Notes: generated by a model not told the origin, from the letters alone. A stretch of 64,000 nt of DNA from Gambelia wislizenii (GCA_030847615.1 JAUMIR010000005.1:244566645-244630644), one strand, 5' to 3'; positions 31,001-37,428 are shown, counted from the stretch's first letter. A program made the numbers and translations.

Positions 31001-33699
31001 AATCCTGCCTCACATTTTAGGATTGATTCCCTTCCACATCCCCAGTTAGCCTAGAATAACAAATTGTGTAGTATCTTGGTGTTTAAAATACTCACTGTCT
31101 GGGCACCATATTCAGTAGCAGCTATGGAGATGCTGGCCATCAGGAAAGGACTGAAGGGTATGTGCTGAGTCCCTGCATGAGACTGAAAGCAAAATATACT
31201 GATCACATCTGTGAGTACCTTGTGTCAAGCTATTCTTTCCTTTTCTCTATTGCCTGTTATCTGTACTGTTATTCCTTTGGTTGTTCCTTTATCCGTAGGC
31301 ACGTGTGTGTTCTGGTCCCTCTCATGCCACATGGATGAATCTTTTTACATTAAAAAGAGACTTTCCTTTGCACATTATGTAATTATGCTTACTACTGTTT
31401 CACTCTGCATTCCTCCCCTTCACCTGGACAATAGTACTCTTCTTTCTTCACCTTCCCTGCATGTTACTGTGCATCACTTCCATCTTTTCAGTTCAGTTTG
31501 GAGAGAAGGCTGCCTCTTTCAACACCTTAGCTAGTATTATCTGCTTGTTAGTCTTTCACAGTGCAATCTCACCTTGCTCAGTTGCTGGAACTAATAAGGA
31601 TGCTTTGTATTCATGCCTAATTTGGCTTGGATTCAAGGAGGACATTGCTTCTCTCAGAAGCAGGGTCCAAAGTTCAGTTGCAAGTACAAGTGACTGCTTA
31701 TAATTACAAGTTCCTAAGTGGTAGGGATGAATTGCCAGAACTTACAAATTTAGTCTTGTACAAGGCATAATTCTTGGTGCCTTCTTGGAACTCTTTAAGA
31801 TTTGATCCCATTATGCTTTCTGTGCCAGTCTTGGGACACTAGTTAGGTGGAGTTAACATACTGTTAAATTAGTGTTTCCTAAAGTTGCTCTTGTTGTATG
31901 TGCACATATTTTTTCTTCCCTTGTCCTGAAAAAGGAAGCTTTTTCAGTGGATTGCGGTTTATTCTTCACCAATGCAATATTGGAATTCTACTTCAGACCT
32001 TTCCCAGGCTGGACTGTCTGTATAGCCAATGCCCTCAATGACTTCAATTCCTTTTCTGTAAATGTGGGGCAGTGCCTTGTCATGGTGCTTCAGATGTTCG
32101 TTTTGTGGCACACATGAGTTCTCAGCACTCTTCAACCCTTGTATTTAGGTTGCTGCTTCACGAGTAACCAATGATGGAAAAGCAAACCCTCCTTTTCACA
32201 CCATTCCACTACTGATTTGCCACTGAATAATTACCAGAGCAGAATCTTGGATATGTTGTGCTTTCTTTTATTCTTATGGTTTGATTCTACCAAGTGCTGC
32301 ACTGGGAATGGAAGCATCTCCTTATAATGTATTGGGAATGGAAGCATTTCTCTTTTCAGATAGATTGACGGTGTTGTCTGGTATCAAAGGTTAGAAACCA
32401 GATATGCAGGTTTCCTTGGAAGCCACCACCTGAGTTTGATGCATTGAGGATTGGTTGCCACTCATCTTTGGCTTTCCTGTGTTTGGGTATTAGGCCAGCA
32501 GGTTCTTGGTGGATCCTTACCAGATGGTTGCTGCTAGTAGTACACATTCCCATTTCCAGTAATGAGTACTTCTGCTTTATATATTCTATCTGCAGAACAG
32601 AGCAGCTGTCCATACTGAGTGTGCTACTCTCTCTTATTCTATTGAGTGGGCAGAACTGGCAGTGGTGTTAATTCAGTATAGGTACTTGTTGATAGTATAG
32701 AGGAAACTATGATGTGGCCCAATACCAAAATCTAATTCACTCTCTAGTAGAAAATGACAACTTTGTGGACCACCCACTGATCTAGAAAATAACACACAGT
32801 TATGTAATTAATCTAATAGCAGAGAAATTGCTAGCTGAGTCTTAAAACCCTTTCCTCTTCATTATGTCCTAGTGCTGAATTGTAGAATTTCATGTGCATG
32901 GCTTTTAAAATTCTTGCTCTCTCCTATTTTCCATTGTAGCTATAGTTTTGGTGGCCCTCAAGAAATTTTAGTCAATGAAGTTAAATGGCAGTCATTCCTT
33001 TGGTTTTCTAGGGACCAGCAGTACAAATACCGTTGGGGGTACAGTGAACAGCCAGGCACCTCAGTCTCAGCCTCCTGCTTCTAGCCGGAAAGGGACCTTT
33101 ACTGATGACCTGCACAAGTTGGTGGACAACTGGGCCCGTGATGCTATGAACCTCTCTGGCAAGAAAGGAAGCAAGGGACATGGTAACTATGAGGTAGGTT
33201 TTTGGCCTGGGTTGATGGCTCTGGTTGCATTAGGTTACAGTGAAGAACTGTAATTTATTAATTTGAGTAATCTGCCACAATTTATTAGGGCGATGGTTAA
33301 TTATATAACACTGTTTAAGCATGAAGGAATATTTTGTTTGACAACTCTCAAATAACTTACCCTTGTGTTGGATTTTTATTTTAGGGCCCAGGCATGGCAA
33401 GGAAATTTTCTGCACCAAGCCAGCTCTGCATCTCGATGACGTCCTCCCTTGGTGCTACACCCATCTCTGCAGCATCTGCTACCTCTTTAGGTCACTTCAC
33501 AAAAGCTATGTGCCCCCCTCAGCCGTACGGTTACCCAACAGTGCCCTTTGTACCTCCCTGGAGTGGGACAGGTGGTCCAGCACAGCCGCCTTTAGGCCAA
33601 TTCCAGCCTGTAGCAGCTGCCTCATTGCAAAGCTTCAACATCAGCAATTTGCAGAAATCTATCAGCAACCCCCCCGGCTCTAATCTGCGGACCACTTAA
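1016..33699 (+). CDS. WNK1: WNK1 (with-no-lysine kinase 1), 3' part of the gene, C-terminal tail
   Basis: WNK1 is a cytosolic serine/threonine kinase that senses chloride and osmotic state and activates SPAK/OSR1, which then control cation-chloride cotransporters. Only the C-terminal tail is in the window; the kinase exons lie upstream. Nine exons (1016-1099, 10700-10786, 14701-14770, 15462-15535, 17539-18176, 24380-24582, 25611-25805, 33012-33193, 33385-33699) are bounded by AG/GT sites and join in phase to 616 codons including the stop. The product matches vertebrate WNK1 throughout: three RFxV motifs, a serine-rich and acidic stretch, a coiled-coil exon, a PSLSAPGQG segment and the terminal SNLRTT. 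Introns are swollen by DIRS, Tigger-like and SINE insertions. RAD52 follows tail to tail on the other strand, which is the vertebrate gene order and supports orthology. Identification is by recalled protein similarity; no search was run. Confidence 0.97.
1560..1780 (+). mobile_element. Possible LINE 3' remnant
   Basis: The nucleotide string around TGGATCTCCCTCCCAAGGGG followed by TCCATCCCTACTGAGC resembles the "tggaactccctccc..agat" region common in degraded CR1/L2-like LINE ends. The frames have stops. Weak call. Confidence 0.3.
2552..2577 (+). repeat. (CT)n microsatellite
   Basis: About 13 CT units at the edge of the LINE remnant. Confidence 0.95.
2585..3140 (-). mobile_element. Non-LTR retrotransposon 3' remnant (C-terminal end of ORF2)
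   Basis: The - frame at 3066-2869 encodes LLRTQLRWSEHISRMEDHSL then PKILLYGELATGQRKRGAPK, a typical segment after the reverse transcriptase in several LINE families. Further downstream, in other frames, CDRTCLS...GLFSH-type zinc-finger residues occur near 2640, and a (CT)n tract at 2552-2577 lies at the 3' side. The clade is undetermined. Confidence 0.65.
3150..4110 (+). other. WNK1 intron, nothing recognised
   Basis: Unique-looking AT-rich sequence between the LINE remnant and the SINE. No gene or element is visible. Confidence 0.55.
4113..4322 (+). mobile_element. tRNA-derived SINE (squamate type), disrupted by DIRS element 1
   Basis: The sequence begins GGGAGCCCTGGTGGCGCAGT (A-box-like) with AAGTTTAATCCCAC as a decayed B box. 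It continues with the typical body (AATGAGTACCCAGCTTGCTG, GTAAACCGCTTAG) and tail GTGCTATTGCT. The tail resumes after the DIRS insertion at 10435 (TTGCTATTGCTAAA). The family name is not certain. Confidence 0.82.
4325..4495 (+). repeat. Left inverted terminal repeat of DIRS element 1
   Basis: The repeat begins CTTCTTCGTGGTCTCTGTGA and ends AATTCCCCTCAGTTCC. Its reverse complement recurs at 10235-10400 with scattered mismatches, showing that the termini are inverted as in DIRS1-type elements. The same opening occurs in elements 2 and 4. Confidence 0.88.
4738..7125 (+). pseudogene. DIRS element 1 gag-like gene (broken)
   Basis: An ATG at about 4738 opens a frame beginning MRWAAFKRNLVCQAKLPASD. 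It has a cysteine/histidine cluster (CxxC, then CLIC, H, CVHC) like that in elements 2 and 4, which could bind zinc. A TAG follows within about 50 codons. Pieces of the same gene continue in shifted frames: a Ser/Arg-rich stretch at 4951-5151, an acidic FTEQMVRMGHVLDL block at about 6150, YRQVLWERMGPLLQDLPDER at about 6560-6620, and [18 protein letters not shown] at about 6845-6900. A 50-bp tandem duplication (5787-5886) interrupts it. The protein would be the structural Gag. It is inferred to be inactive. Confidence 0.75.
5787..5886 (+). repeat. 50-bp tandem duplication inside element 1 gag
   Basis: Two identical or near-identical copies of a segment starting CACCTCCATGGCCCTTTCTC lie head to tail, changing the reading frame of the already broken gag gene. 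Confidence 0.9.
7190..8050 (+). pseudogene. DIRS element 1 reverse transcriptase (frameshifted)
   Basis: Successive frames give EVQMLLQKGAMKAIDPDRRH, FFSRYFLITKREGGLRPIFD and, after a frame change at about 7515, DWFASMTSK (motif A region, where the expected DLKDA is disrupted). Then comes [20 protein letters not shown] and the palm box YINDW at 7731-7745. The normal box is YxDD; here the first Asp is Asn, as in element 4. The thumb-like region continues with LLDTLGLIVNLEKPHLEP and stops at about 7971. The order and motifs are those of DIRS pol. Confidence 0.82.
8140..8500 (+). pseudogene. DIRS element 1 RNase H domain (broken)
   Basis: The frame at 8057-8287 contains VEITTDASLLGWGTHLNGY, the first catalytic-Asp block of retroelement RNase H, and ERELHINVLKFMAVQKVL. 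After a TGA and a frame change, LVTDNTSVMFYLKKQGGTRS follows at about 8322-8381, carrying another catalytic Asp (TDN). The domain is split by at least one stop. Confidence 0.8.
8500..8880 (+). pseudogene. DIRS element 1 post-RNase H domain
   Basis: The segment reads VDLFASPNNKQCRQYCAVLS, then FHWSSPLLYLFAMFPLLTRV and [15 protein letters not shown]. The DLFAS and PWW.QPWF blocks are shared with elements 3 and 4 and are typical of the stretch between RNase H and the recombinase in DIRS elements, where a methyltransferase-like domain is often annotated. No methyltransferase motif was verified here. Confidence 0.65.
8880..9936 (+). pseudogene. DIRS element 1 tyrosine recombinase (broken)
   Basis: The N-terminal helical domain (DVLPEDIQAVVDASLHPRQS and following) is interrupted by a TGA at about 9001. 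The catalytic part includes [20 protein letters not shown], with the box I arginine. After several frame changes it continues in the frame of SHSTRAVSTSAAFLFGIPLE at about 9748-9810 (the H-x-x-R pair), RAATWSKP, and HYRLDTLSRS, which holds the candidate nucleophilic tyrosine. A TGA at 9934-9936 ends the gene. All catalytic positions can be seen, but the frame is broken. Confidence 0.82.
10057..10160 (+). repeat. Internal complementary region of DIRS element 1
   Basis: A reverse complement of the element's left end (...CACAGAGACCACGAAGAAG) is directly followed by a reverse complement of its right end (GATTGCTTACCTGTAAC...). This is the junction expected from a circularised element and serves in current models as the template that restores the ends. 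The ends agree with the ICR at the expected breakpoint near 10093. Confidence 0.82.
10235..10434 (+). repeat. Right inverted terminal repeat of DIRS element 1
   Basis: The repeat starts GGAACTGAGGGGAATTGGGC, complementary to the end of the left repeat, and finishes GTTACAGGTAAGCATCCTG followed by ACC. It is about 30 bp longer than the left repeat. With the ICR it forms a foldback with arms of about 50 bp. Confidence 0.85.
10700..10786 (+). CDS. WNK1: WNK1 exon B (29 codons)
   Basis: The exon begins after ttgtttcag and ends before gtaagt. It encodes SQQPLEDLDAQLRRALSPE followed by a Thr/Ala-rich end. The QQPLEDLDAQLRR core is a conserved WNK tail segment. Its acceptor is only 266 bp downstream of the end of DIRS element 1. 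Confidence 0.95.
11779..11862. repeat. Short C-rich minisatellite
   Basis: A 21-bp unit (CCCTGCTGCCCTCCCACCCA type) repeats about two and a half times within a wider CCTCCC-rich tract (11750-11900). Open frames through it are low-complexity artefacts. Confidence 0.8.
11992..12066. repeat. Short inverted repeat with several GATTGG motifs
   Basis: CCAGTGTGCTGATTGGCTG (11992-12010) and CAGCCAGTCAGCACACTGG (12048-12066) are complementary with one mismatch. The loop contains further TTGATTGG/TTGGTTGG motifs (inverted CCAAT). It may be a tiny MITE; no target duplication was identified. Confidence 0.65.
12340..13900 (+). mobile_element. Fossil DIRS-like pol fragment, interrupted by a Tigger-like MITE
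   Basis: Short matches to the DIRS reverse transcriptase occur in order on +: CSILDLKYVNRCI at about 13019-13056 before the MITE, then LTPRAFTKLMVSAVAFLRLQ at about 13470-13530, an eroded YLDD region (CTWTIF), and a FLANHNKNILFSLSRWIISL-like stretch at about 13630-13690. No terminal repeats are recognisable. It is much older than elements 1-4 and contains the MITE at 13063-13296. Confidence 0.6.
13063..13296 (+). mobile_element. Tigger/pogo-like MITE (234 bp)
   Basis: The left end CAGTTGGCCCTCTGTATCCA and the right end ...CAAGGGCCCAGTG are imperfect inverted repeats of Tigger type. TA lies at the right flank and TG (a decayed TA) at the left. The interior has no coding capacity. It is inserted into the fossil DIRS pol, dating it after that insertion. 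Confidence 0.8.
13900..14700 (+). other. WNK1 intron before exon C, nothing firm
   Basis: AT-rich intron with no recognisable repeat family or gene. The polypyrimidine tract of exon C closes it. Confidence 0.55.
14701..14770 (+). CDS. WNK1: WNK1 exon C (70 nt)
   Basis: The exon lies between tttttatag and gtaaaa. It encodes PVPYVASTAVTGMVPAPEQ and ends one base into a codon that the next exon completes as Asp. The segment is low-complexity and poorly conserved. Its place rests on the splice sites and matching phases. Confidence 0.85.
14771..15461 (+). other. WNK1 intron between exons C and D
   Basis: AT-rich sequence containing the 25-bp tandem duplication. Nothing else is recognised. Confidence 0.6.
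14989..15038 (+). repeat. Perfect 25-bp tandem duplication
   Basis: ATGGATTTATGTATCTGCAG followed by CTAAA occurs twice in direct succession in the WNK1 intron after exon C. The perfect identity suggests a recent slippage event. Confidence 0.92.
15462..15535 (+). CDS. WNK1: WNK1 exon D (74 nt), ends in a split RFQ|V motif
   Basis: The acceptor is tgtttcag and the donor gtattt. It encodes DSQDVESCATTKTAGVAVLK then MGRFQ. The next exon begins with Val, so an RFQV docking motif is assembled across the splice junction. RFxV/I motifs in WNK tails bind the conserved C-terminal domain of SPAK/OSR1. Any event that skips exon E would destroy this motif. Confidence 0.93.
15738..16715 (+). mobile_element. 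Tigger-like MITE carrying a GC-rich minisatellite, copy 1
   Basis: The terminal inverted repeats are CAGTCGTCCCTTCACATTCG at the left and the complementary ...CGAATGTGGAGGGGCAACTG at the right. They are flanked by TA (15736-15737 and 16716-16717), the target of Tc1/pogo transposons. The interior from about 15850 to 16625 is a minisatellite of roughly 70-bp units, C-rich on +. Each unit has a palindrome with GGGGCCTCCGGAG-like arms and a CCCTCCC-type run. No transposase is present. It lies in the WNK1 intron before exon E. Confidence 0.85.
16718..17053 (+). other. WNK1 intron between the first minisatellite MITE and the foldback
   Basis: A short AT-rich stretch with no recognisable feature. 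Confidence 0.6.
17054..17396. repeat. Long foldback: two 165-bp inverted arms with a 13-bp spacer
   Basis: 17054-17218 is the near-perfect reverse complement of 17232-17396. Both contain GGAGCACAGAGTGAGGACGA or its complement, and both ends read TTTTCAC/GTGAAAA. The spacer is acaagggttcgtc. No coding capacity and no obvious transposase ends are seen. It may be a foldback-type MITE. It ends 142 bp before the exon E acceptor. Confidence 0.88.
17484..17506 (+). repeat. (TG)n/(CG) microsatellite near the exon E acceptor
   Basis: GGTGTGTGTGTGTGCGCGTA lies about 35 bp upstream of the exon E acceptor. (TG)n tracts near 3' splice sites can bind splicing regulators; that role is inference. Confidence 0.85.
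17539..18176 (+). CDS. WNK1: WNK1 exon E (638 nt), RFxV docking motifs and acidic serine-rich region
   Basis: This is the largest coding exon in the window. It opens with VSVAVDDQ, completing the RFQV started in exon D. A serine-rich stretch (SSSLSSSSPESTLVKP) follows, then KVGRFQV at about 17755-17775 and VGRFSV at about 17794-17811, so the tail has three SPAK/OSR1 docking motifs within about 90 residues. Next come HLNGPSSELEAAFLS and the acidic NSSYMSSDNESDIEDEDLK segment, both strongly conserved in vertebrate WNK1. The donor is GAGAA|gtaaga; ignoring it would give a false stop three bases later. The exon length is not a multiple of three (phase 0 to 2), so skipping it would shift the frame. 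It is bracketed by two inverted minisatellite MITEs. Confidence 0.97.
18495..18682 (-). mobile_element. tRNA-derived SINE, second family, antisense
   Basis: On - it begins GAGCCAGTATAGTTTGAATG, with ACTACGAGTAGCGTTCAAAT carrying the B box (GTTCAAATC). It is followed by a body read on + as AGAGTGTGACTTGCCCAAGG and GCCACTGCCTTCCTC. It is in antisense orientation in the WNK1 intron after exon E. Confidence 0.75.
18683..19251 (+). other. WNK1 intron after exon E, nothing recognised
   Basis: AT-rich intron between the antisense SINE and the second minisatellite MITE. The pyrimidine-rich sequence around 19160 is not followed by a conserved exon. Confidence 0.55.
19254..20557 (-). mobile_element. 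Tigger-like MITE carrying a GC-rich minisatellite, copy 2 (inverted relative to copy 1)
   Basis: This is the same family as 15738-16715 in the opposite orientation. The left end reads CAGTCGCCCCTCCACATTCG, the right end ...GTGAAGGGACGACTG, with TA on both flanks (19252-19253 and 20558-20559). The array is longer (1304 bp in all) and G-rich on +. Long stop-free frames through it, up to about 400 codons on -, are by-products of the repeat and not genes. Confidence 0.86.
20998..21057 (+). mobile_element. CR1-like LINE 3' end, nested in DIRS element 2
   Basis: GATGGCAGGAGGTTGGACTC through TCCAACACTATG ends in ATTCTATG followed by ATCC, the octamer-like tail of CR1. Only about 60 bp remain, as usual for 5'-truncated CR1. 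Confidence 0.72.
21150..22810 (+). pseudogene. DIRS element 2 gag remnant
   Basis: The segment beginning MGFFKICSVCSGKMPEADGH, followed by a CLLC...H...CCHC pattern, parallels the first residues of Gag in elements 1 and 4. The downstream sequence is Ser/Arg/Pro-rich in several frames with stops. It is recognised mainly by position and the Cys/His spacing. Confidence 0.6.
22910..23485 (+). pseudogene. DIRS element 2 tyrosine recombinase C-terminal remnant
   Basis: Two frames give [20 protein letters not shown] and LDVRRALTFYVDRTVPF, then IPETVRSHSTRVAATSTAFL and DVCWAATLATPLTFIKIYK. The H-x-x-R pair (HSTR) and the following Trp/Ala block are recognisable. The N-terminal part with the first catalytic arginine is deleted and the terminal His-Tyr is changed to IYK. 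Confidence 0.75.
23913..24379 (+). other. WNK1 intron between DIRS element 2 and exon F
   Basis: Unique AT-rich intron ending in the exon F acceptor. Nothing else is recognised. Confidence 0.6.
24380..24582 (+). CDS. WNK1: WNK1 exon F (203 nt), coiled-coil and basic segment
   Basis: The acceptor is gttctctag and the donor gtaagg. The frame reads K|HLKEIQELQSRQKLEIE..., a charged heptad-like helix of about 24 residues followed by LYTKLGKIPPAVIIPPAAP and an Arg/Ser-rich tail (GRRRRPTKGRSSRSSRSSS). The C-terminal coiled coil of WNKs is implicated in oligomerisation. The IPPAVIIPP block is nearly invariant in vertebrates. Confidence 0.97.
24583..25610 (+). other. WNK1 intron between exons F and G
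   Basis: AT-rich. TGTAGTTCCAATCAGCCTTG to AAGAGTTGCAGTCC (about 24810-24880) and a GGGATATAAATATGTAAATA end (about 25250) look like pieces of common reptile interspersed repeats, with no family assigned. Confidence 0.4.
25611..25805 (+). CDS. WNK1: WNK1 exon G (195 nt)
   Basis: The exon lies between ccctttacag and gtaaat. It encodes GNLSAQSAPSVLPQQQTLHP and a segment including LLQPLKPSPSSENLYSAFTS and SIPSLSAPGQ, all highly conserved. It ends one base into a Gly codon, so it can be spliced to the cassette at 26646 or straight to 33012. Confidence 0.97.
25806..26645 (+). other. WNK1 intron between exon G and cassette H
   Basis: Plain intron with a T-rich tract before the cassette acceptor. 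No element is recognised. Confidence 0.55.
26646..26717 (+). CDS. WNK1: WNK1 candidate cassette exon H (72 nt, 24 codons)
   Basis: The acceptor is ctcttcttgtttt...tcacag (the pyrimidine tract is partly interrupted) and the weak donor is CTGA|gtacgc. Spliced after exon G it reads GCVKFNCASERVTFKPGGRR then TRFL, in frame and without a stop. Entry and exit phases are identical (phase 1), so it can be included or skipped without changing the frame. From memory, vertebrate WNK1 has alternatively used exons at this place (called 26a/26b in the literature). The Cys-containing, basic sequence is unlike the flanking low-complexity tail. RNA evidence is not available here. Confidence 0.75.
26718..30062 (+). 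other. WNK1 intron between the two cassette exons
   Basis: 3.3 kb of AT-rich intron. Only the hAT-like MITE at 28411-28601 is recognised. No other exon with conserved coding content was seen. Confidence 0.5.
28411..28601. mobile_element. hAT-like MITE (191 bp)
   Basis: The termini are CAGGGTTTCTCAACCAGGGT and ACCAGGGTAAAAAGGTTGAG followed by AAAGGCTG, imperfect inverted repeats of hAT style. The flanking 8-mers (TTTTAATG, CGTTAGTG) match at 5 of 8 positions, so the duplication is decayed. Confidence 0.7.
30063..30104 (+). CDS. WNK1: WNK1 candidate cassette exon I (42 nt, 14 codons)
   Basis: The acceptor lies in ctttgtgcttcag and the weak donor is TGTA|gtaatt. Spliced after cassette H it continues R-KMVKKVCPCNQLC and joins the 33012 exon as R-TSSTNTVG, all in phase 1. 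The CPC...C pattern with flanking lysines resembles a small metal-binding or lipidation-prone patch, but the function is unknown. If the weak donor is not used, the frame runs to a stop about 30 bases on, giving a truncated tail. The symmetric phase and the partner exon 3.3 kb upstream support a regulated pair. Confidence 0.7.
30105..33011 (+). other. WNK1 intron between cassette I and exon J
   Basis: AT-rich intron without recognised elements. A duplicated TGGGAATGGAAGCAT motif occurs at about 32303-32347. Open frames here are short and lack similarity. Confidence 0.5.
33012..33193 (+). CDS. WNK1: WNK1 exon J (182 nt)
   Basis: The acceptor is tggttttctag and the donor gtaggt. It encodes TSSTNTVGGTVNSQAPQSQP and then KGTFTDDLHKLVDNWARDAM and NLSGKKGSKGHGNYE. 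The TDDLHKLVDNWARDA helix is a hallmark of the WNK1 C-terminus. Confidence 0.97.
33385..33699 (+). CDS. WNK1: WNK1 terminal coding exon K (104 codons plus stop)
   Basis: The acceptor is ttttattttag. It encodes GPGMARKFSAPSQLCISMTS, then PISAASATSLGHFTKAMCPP, a Pro/Gly-rich stretch, and FNISNLQKSISNPPGSNLRT followed by T and a TAA stop at 33697-33699. The end is essentially identical to other vertebrates, which confirms that the gene closes here. Confidence 0.98.
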   Translation, partial: GPGMARKFSAPSQLCISMTSSLGATPISAASATSLGHFTKAMCPPQPYGYPTVPFVPPWSGTGGPAQPPLGQFQPVAAASLQSFNISNLQKSISNPPGSNLRTT

Positions 33700-36081
33700 T
33701 GAGACCCAGACACGCTGCTGGGTAGACCTTGGGGGGAGATGGGGCCTTGAATTAACTACTGGGCTACAGTGAACTGACTCTTAGTGCCCAAAGGGGATAC
33801 ATTTCTCCCTCTTAACGGTTGCTCTGTGCTCTCAGTAAGGAAAAGCCCTCTGTTCTGAAGATGGGGAGAATGGTGATCAGGATCTTCTATGATGGGACAT
33901 GCTTCCTTTCATTCTTTTGTGTGGCAGAATATGTAAAGATGGAAGTCACCTTGCAAGCCAATGGCCTCGTGCTGTAAAATTCATTTGGCTTCAGAGGCTG
34001 AACACCCATGGGTTGAGATGGGAGAATTGTTGTTCATTCCAGCATGAAGCTTTAGTTTGATGTTTGTCTAACTCTGAGAAATTAAATGTGGGGAAATGCT
34101 GTCCATGTTTCCACTTTGTCTGTCCTTTCCTTCAAACCATCACGTTGAAGATCCTGAGCTGATGGAGCACATAGGTGGACTTGCAGAACAGCCCATGCTT
34201 TGAGATAGGTCATTACTGCTTTAAGTAAAATATATTAACAGCTTTGACTGCAGCATTAGAGCAATTTAAATTGTTTAGAAGATAAATTTTAAAAAGTTCC
34301 CTGCGGACATGTACTTACCATCAGTTTTGATGTGGAAACACTGTGATATATAAATGTTGTTGGACAACAGTAGTTTAAAAAATGAGTGGAGTATAGAGGG
34401 TTAAACAGTTAAAAAGGAAAAAAATGGGGGGAAAGGTAGCTATATCCTGATACGTATTGGAGACACTTTAACTTTTTTCCTTTTTATTTTCATTGTATTA
34501 GATAAATGTGAATGTATAATTGTATAAATTAATGTACTTGAATACTTGTCTGTTCTCCCAGTATGCTTGCTGGATATTTTAGTGCCTTGGACTTTTATTG
34601 CTTCTGCAGTTAGCATCACCTTCCCAGCAGACATGAGAAAGGCAGAGGGAAAGGGAGGTTATTTGAACATAGTCACTGGAATACCAAAGGCGTAACACAT
34701 TGGATGTTTATACTGTAATAGTGTAGGTGTTTGAGGGGGAGCTACTGCAATTGTATGTTGAAAAAAGCCAAGCTATGGCGTGTTGGGGGAAACCAGTGCT
34801 CTTGGCACAGCAGAAATGATAGATTAACGTGAGAGTGCTGAAATGAGTAAATAAAATGAGCAGAGTAACAGCTGGACTGAGAAGGAAAGAAGGAAATAGG
34901 GAGAAAGAGAAATCTTTGGAAGGGTAGCTCCTATGGGTGGATTGACTTTTAAGTAATAAAGGTTTTCTGTAAGGGCAGTTTGTTAAGGACTTAAGAGCCA
35001 TCACTCTGGTGAGGGAGAGTGTCTGCTGGGATTTGTTCCCTCCCCCACTTCATTTAATCCAGAAAGGACAGGAGTAAATCTTCCTGGTGCAGCATCAATT
35101 GCCAAGGATGGATACACTTGAAACAGCCAGCATCATAAAACAAACTTGTTTTCATTCTGTATATAAAGAACTTAAAACTGGTACCAAGACTGTAACTAAC
35201 TGTGTTGCCTTCTGGTAGGTGTACTATATCTCCTACTTTCCACTCGCCTTCCTCTTTCTACCTTAAAATACTCATTCCTTGTTCAAATGAAATACTGCAA
35301 CCAACTAGTATTACTCTGTATTGCTGCAGCAGGCTGTGAAGGGTCAAAGTACTTCTGCTTTGTATTTGGGAACAGCTCTACTGCTGGTCTAGAGGTTTGT
35401 ATACTAAGGAGAGGTGTTCTCCCCCTCCCCCCTTTTGAAGTTTCTCTAAAGTTAGCAGGGAGTTTGTTCTTTCTGTACTTGGTTTCACTCTTCCCTCAAA
35501 CATATGCACAGGTCTTTCTTTCCATCCGTTCACCTCAAGTTGAAGCTTAAAGTGGCTTTAAGAAGATAGATGGGGCATGGTGGCTGAAAAACGGAGGTGG
35601 CTGGGTTTCAACAAGTTACCAGACTTAGACAAAAGGGAAAAAGTGCACAGTTAGGATGGACAAATAGGAGCATAAGGGTTCCTGCAGAAGAAATTAACTG
35701 AGAAGTTATGTTTTCTGATCTGTGGCTGAGGCTACTAAAGACAGCGACAGGAGTTGAGGCTGATGTGCAGGAAGTGCAAAGGAGCAGTGATGAGATGCCA
35801 CTTAGAGAGGAACTAGTCAGCTCAGAGTTGCACAAGGGTGGTATTTTGGTTTAATATGTTTGAGGTCAGGATTTCACTGAAAAGTACTGGTTTTATTTAC
35901 CATTGATTTCCCTCCTGTGGATGAAATAACTGAAGTTTAGAAGAATGAACTAATGCTACTGAACTGTTAAATTATTTTGTGTTAATATTACACTTTTGAG
36001 TACCTTTTTCCACAAGATCTGTTTCTGAATTACAGATGTTTTCTTTACATTATTTAACAATGTACACTGTAAAAACAAATA

Positions 36082-36087
36082 AATAAA
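36082..36087 (+). promoter_or_regulatory. WNK1: Polyadenylation signal AATAAA (proximal candidate)
   Basis: AATAAA lies within an A-rich stretch about 2.4 kb after the WNK1 stop. The A-rich context weakens it slightly. Confidence 0.5.
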
Positions 36088-36225
36088 ATGAATTCAAACT
36101 TTGGGCTTCCCTGGCCGTAGTTAATGGTATGTTTTGCACTAAATCCAGGCATTGCGCTTCCTGTATGATTGCGCTTTGTGCTGCAGTTTGTTACTTTCTT
36201 TGTAGATACTTAATGAAATCATTCA

Positions 36226-36231
36226 AATAAA
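36226..36231 (+). promoter_or_regulatory. WNK1: Polyadenylation signal AATAAA (distal candidate)
   Basis: AATAAA is followed within 30 bases by a TTTTGTTGAGCTGTGG stretch, a plausible U/GU-rich downstream element. This is the better candidate for the end of the main WNK1 transcript. Confidence 0.6.
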
Positions 36232-37309
36232 CCAAACCTGCTTTTGTTGAGCTGTGGTTTCTCATTTTCCATTGGCTTTTCTTCCTTCTGTGTCCTGAAG
36301 CTTTACTGTCAGGAAGCAGCTGCCACTAACAGTGGCTACAGAAGAAAGTCATTTTTGCTCACTGTTGACTGCAGGTGCCTCCAACCAATAATCACAATAT
36401 TAATGGAGGATTTAGGTGCATCTTCTGACTTATGAGACTTCAGCAGACATCGGCTCTGAACTTCAGACATACCTGCTGTATTGATAAGGTCTGGAAAATG
36501 GCTTTTTAAAATTTGAAACTATAAGATCACCAGAAAACCATATCCTGTACCTTTTTGCTGCACCTGTGGAATTATATACACAGTCTTCCTCTGTCTGCTA
36601 TTGGAAAAGGCCAAAATAGCTAAATCAGATCATATTTCTAATGGTTTGTGCACATAGCAGAGATGAAAACCAAGAATTCTACTGAGCCATGACAGTACAG
36701 TTGTGGAAGGCTTATTGATTCAATAGATGAATAGAAAGGCAATTTTTGAAAATTCCTTCTATTTTCTTTCAACCTTTGAATAGATCTGTTGGGGGGGGAC
36801 AGGAGGGTGACTCCCCCCCCCACTGTTCAATGAAGCCACTGTTGGATTGAAGAGCCTTTAATGAGTGGACAGGTGCATTTGGGTACAAGCTTTAATGTTG
36901 CATAGTAGTAGCTAATTTGCCACTTTCTAATCATCTACAAAATAGATGTAGCCTTTCCAAGCACTTAACACATCCCTTCTGTTCCCTGACTTCTTTTTTG
37001 ATGCTGCCCTTTGACAGTATTTCTGTCACCAGTGGCTCTCACGATGAGATACTGCTTGCACTGTTTTTATTTGTTCACAATCCAGCATAAAACCAGGAGT
37101 AAATAAAAACTGAACTATAATCAGAATGAACTGCTTGATAGTAAAATGAGGTCAGTATCAGTGCCATCTGGATAGGATGGGTGTTTTGTAACTGCAGCAT
37201 CAAAACAGAATGCAGTAATATGTGTTTGCTATACATATTTGCTCTGAATTTCATTTAGCTTTTAATTGAAAGCTGTGACCATTGTAGTGAATGGCAAAGA
37301 AATCACGTA

Positions 37310-37420
37310 TGTGCCTTCAAGTCACTTGTCAGCTAACAACAACTCCATGAATTTCATAGGGTTTTCTTGGGCAAGGAATACTGAGGTGGTTTTGCCATTT
37401 CCTCCCTCTAAAATACAGAT
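37310..37420 (-). mobile_element. Partial SINE related to the 18495-18682 family
   Basis: GTGCCTTCAAGTCACTTGTC, CATAGGGTTTTCTTGGGCAA and TTTTGCCATTTCCT match the distal part of the same SINE body. A hAT MITE interrupts it at 37421-37785. Confidence 0.6.
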
Positions 37421-37428
37421 GCATAGAG

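Larger units (their letters stand above)
33700..36250 (+). other. WNK1: WNK1 3' untranslated region
   Basis: About 2.5 kb of AT-rich sequence follows the stop, with no coding potential and no recognisable mobile element. Two canonical AATAAA signals (36082-36087 and 36226-36231) mark probable ends. The exact cleavage site is inferred. Confidence 0.7.
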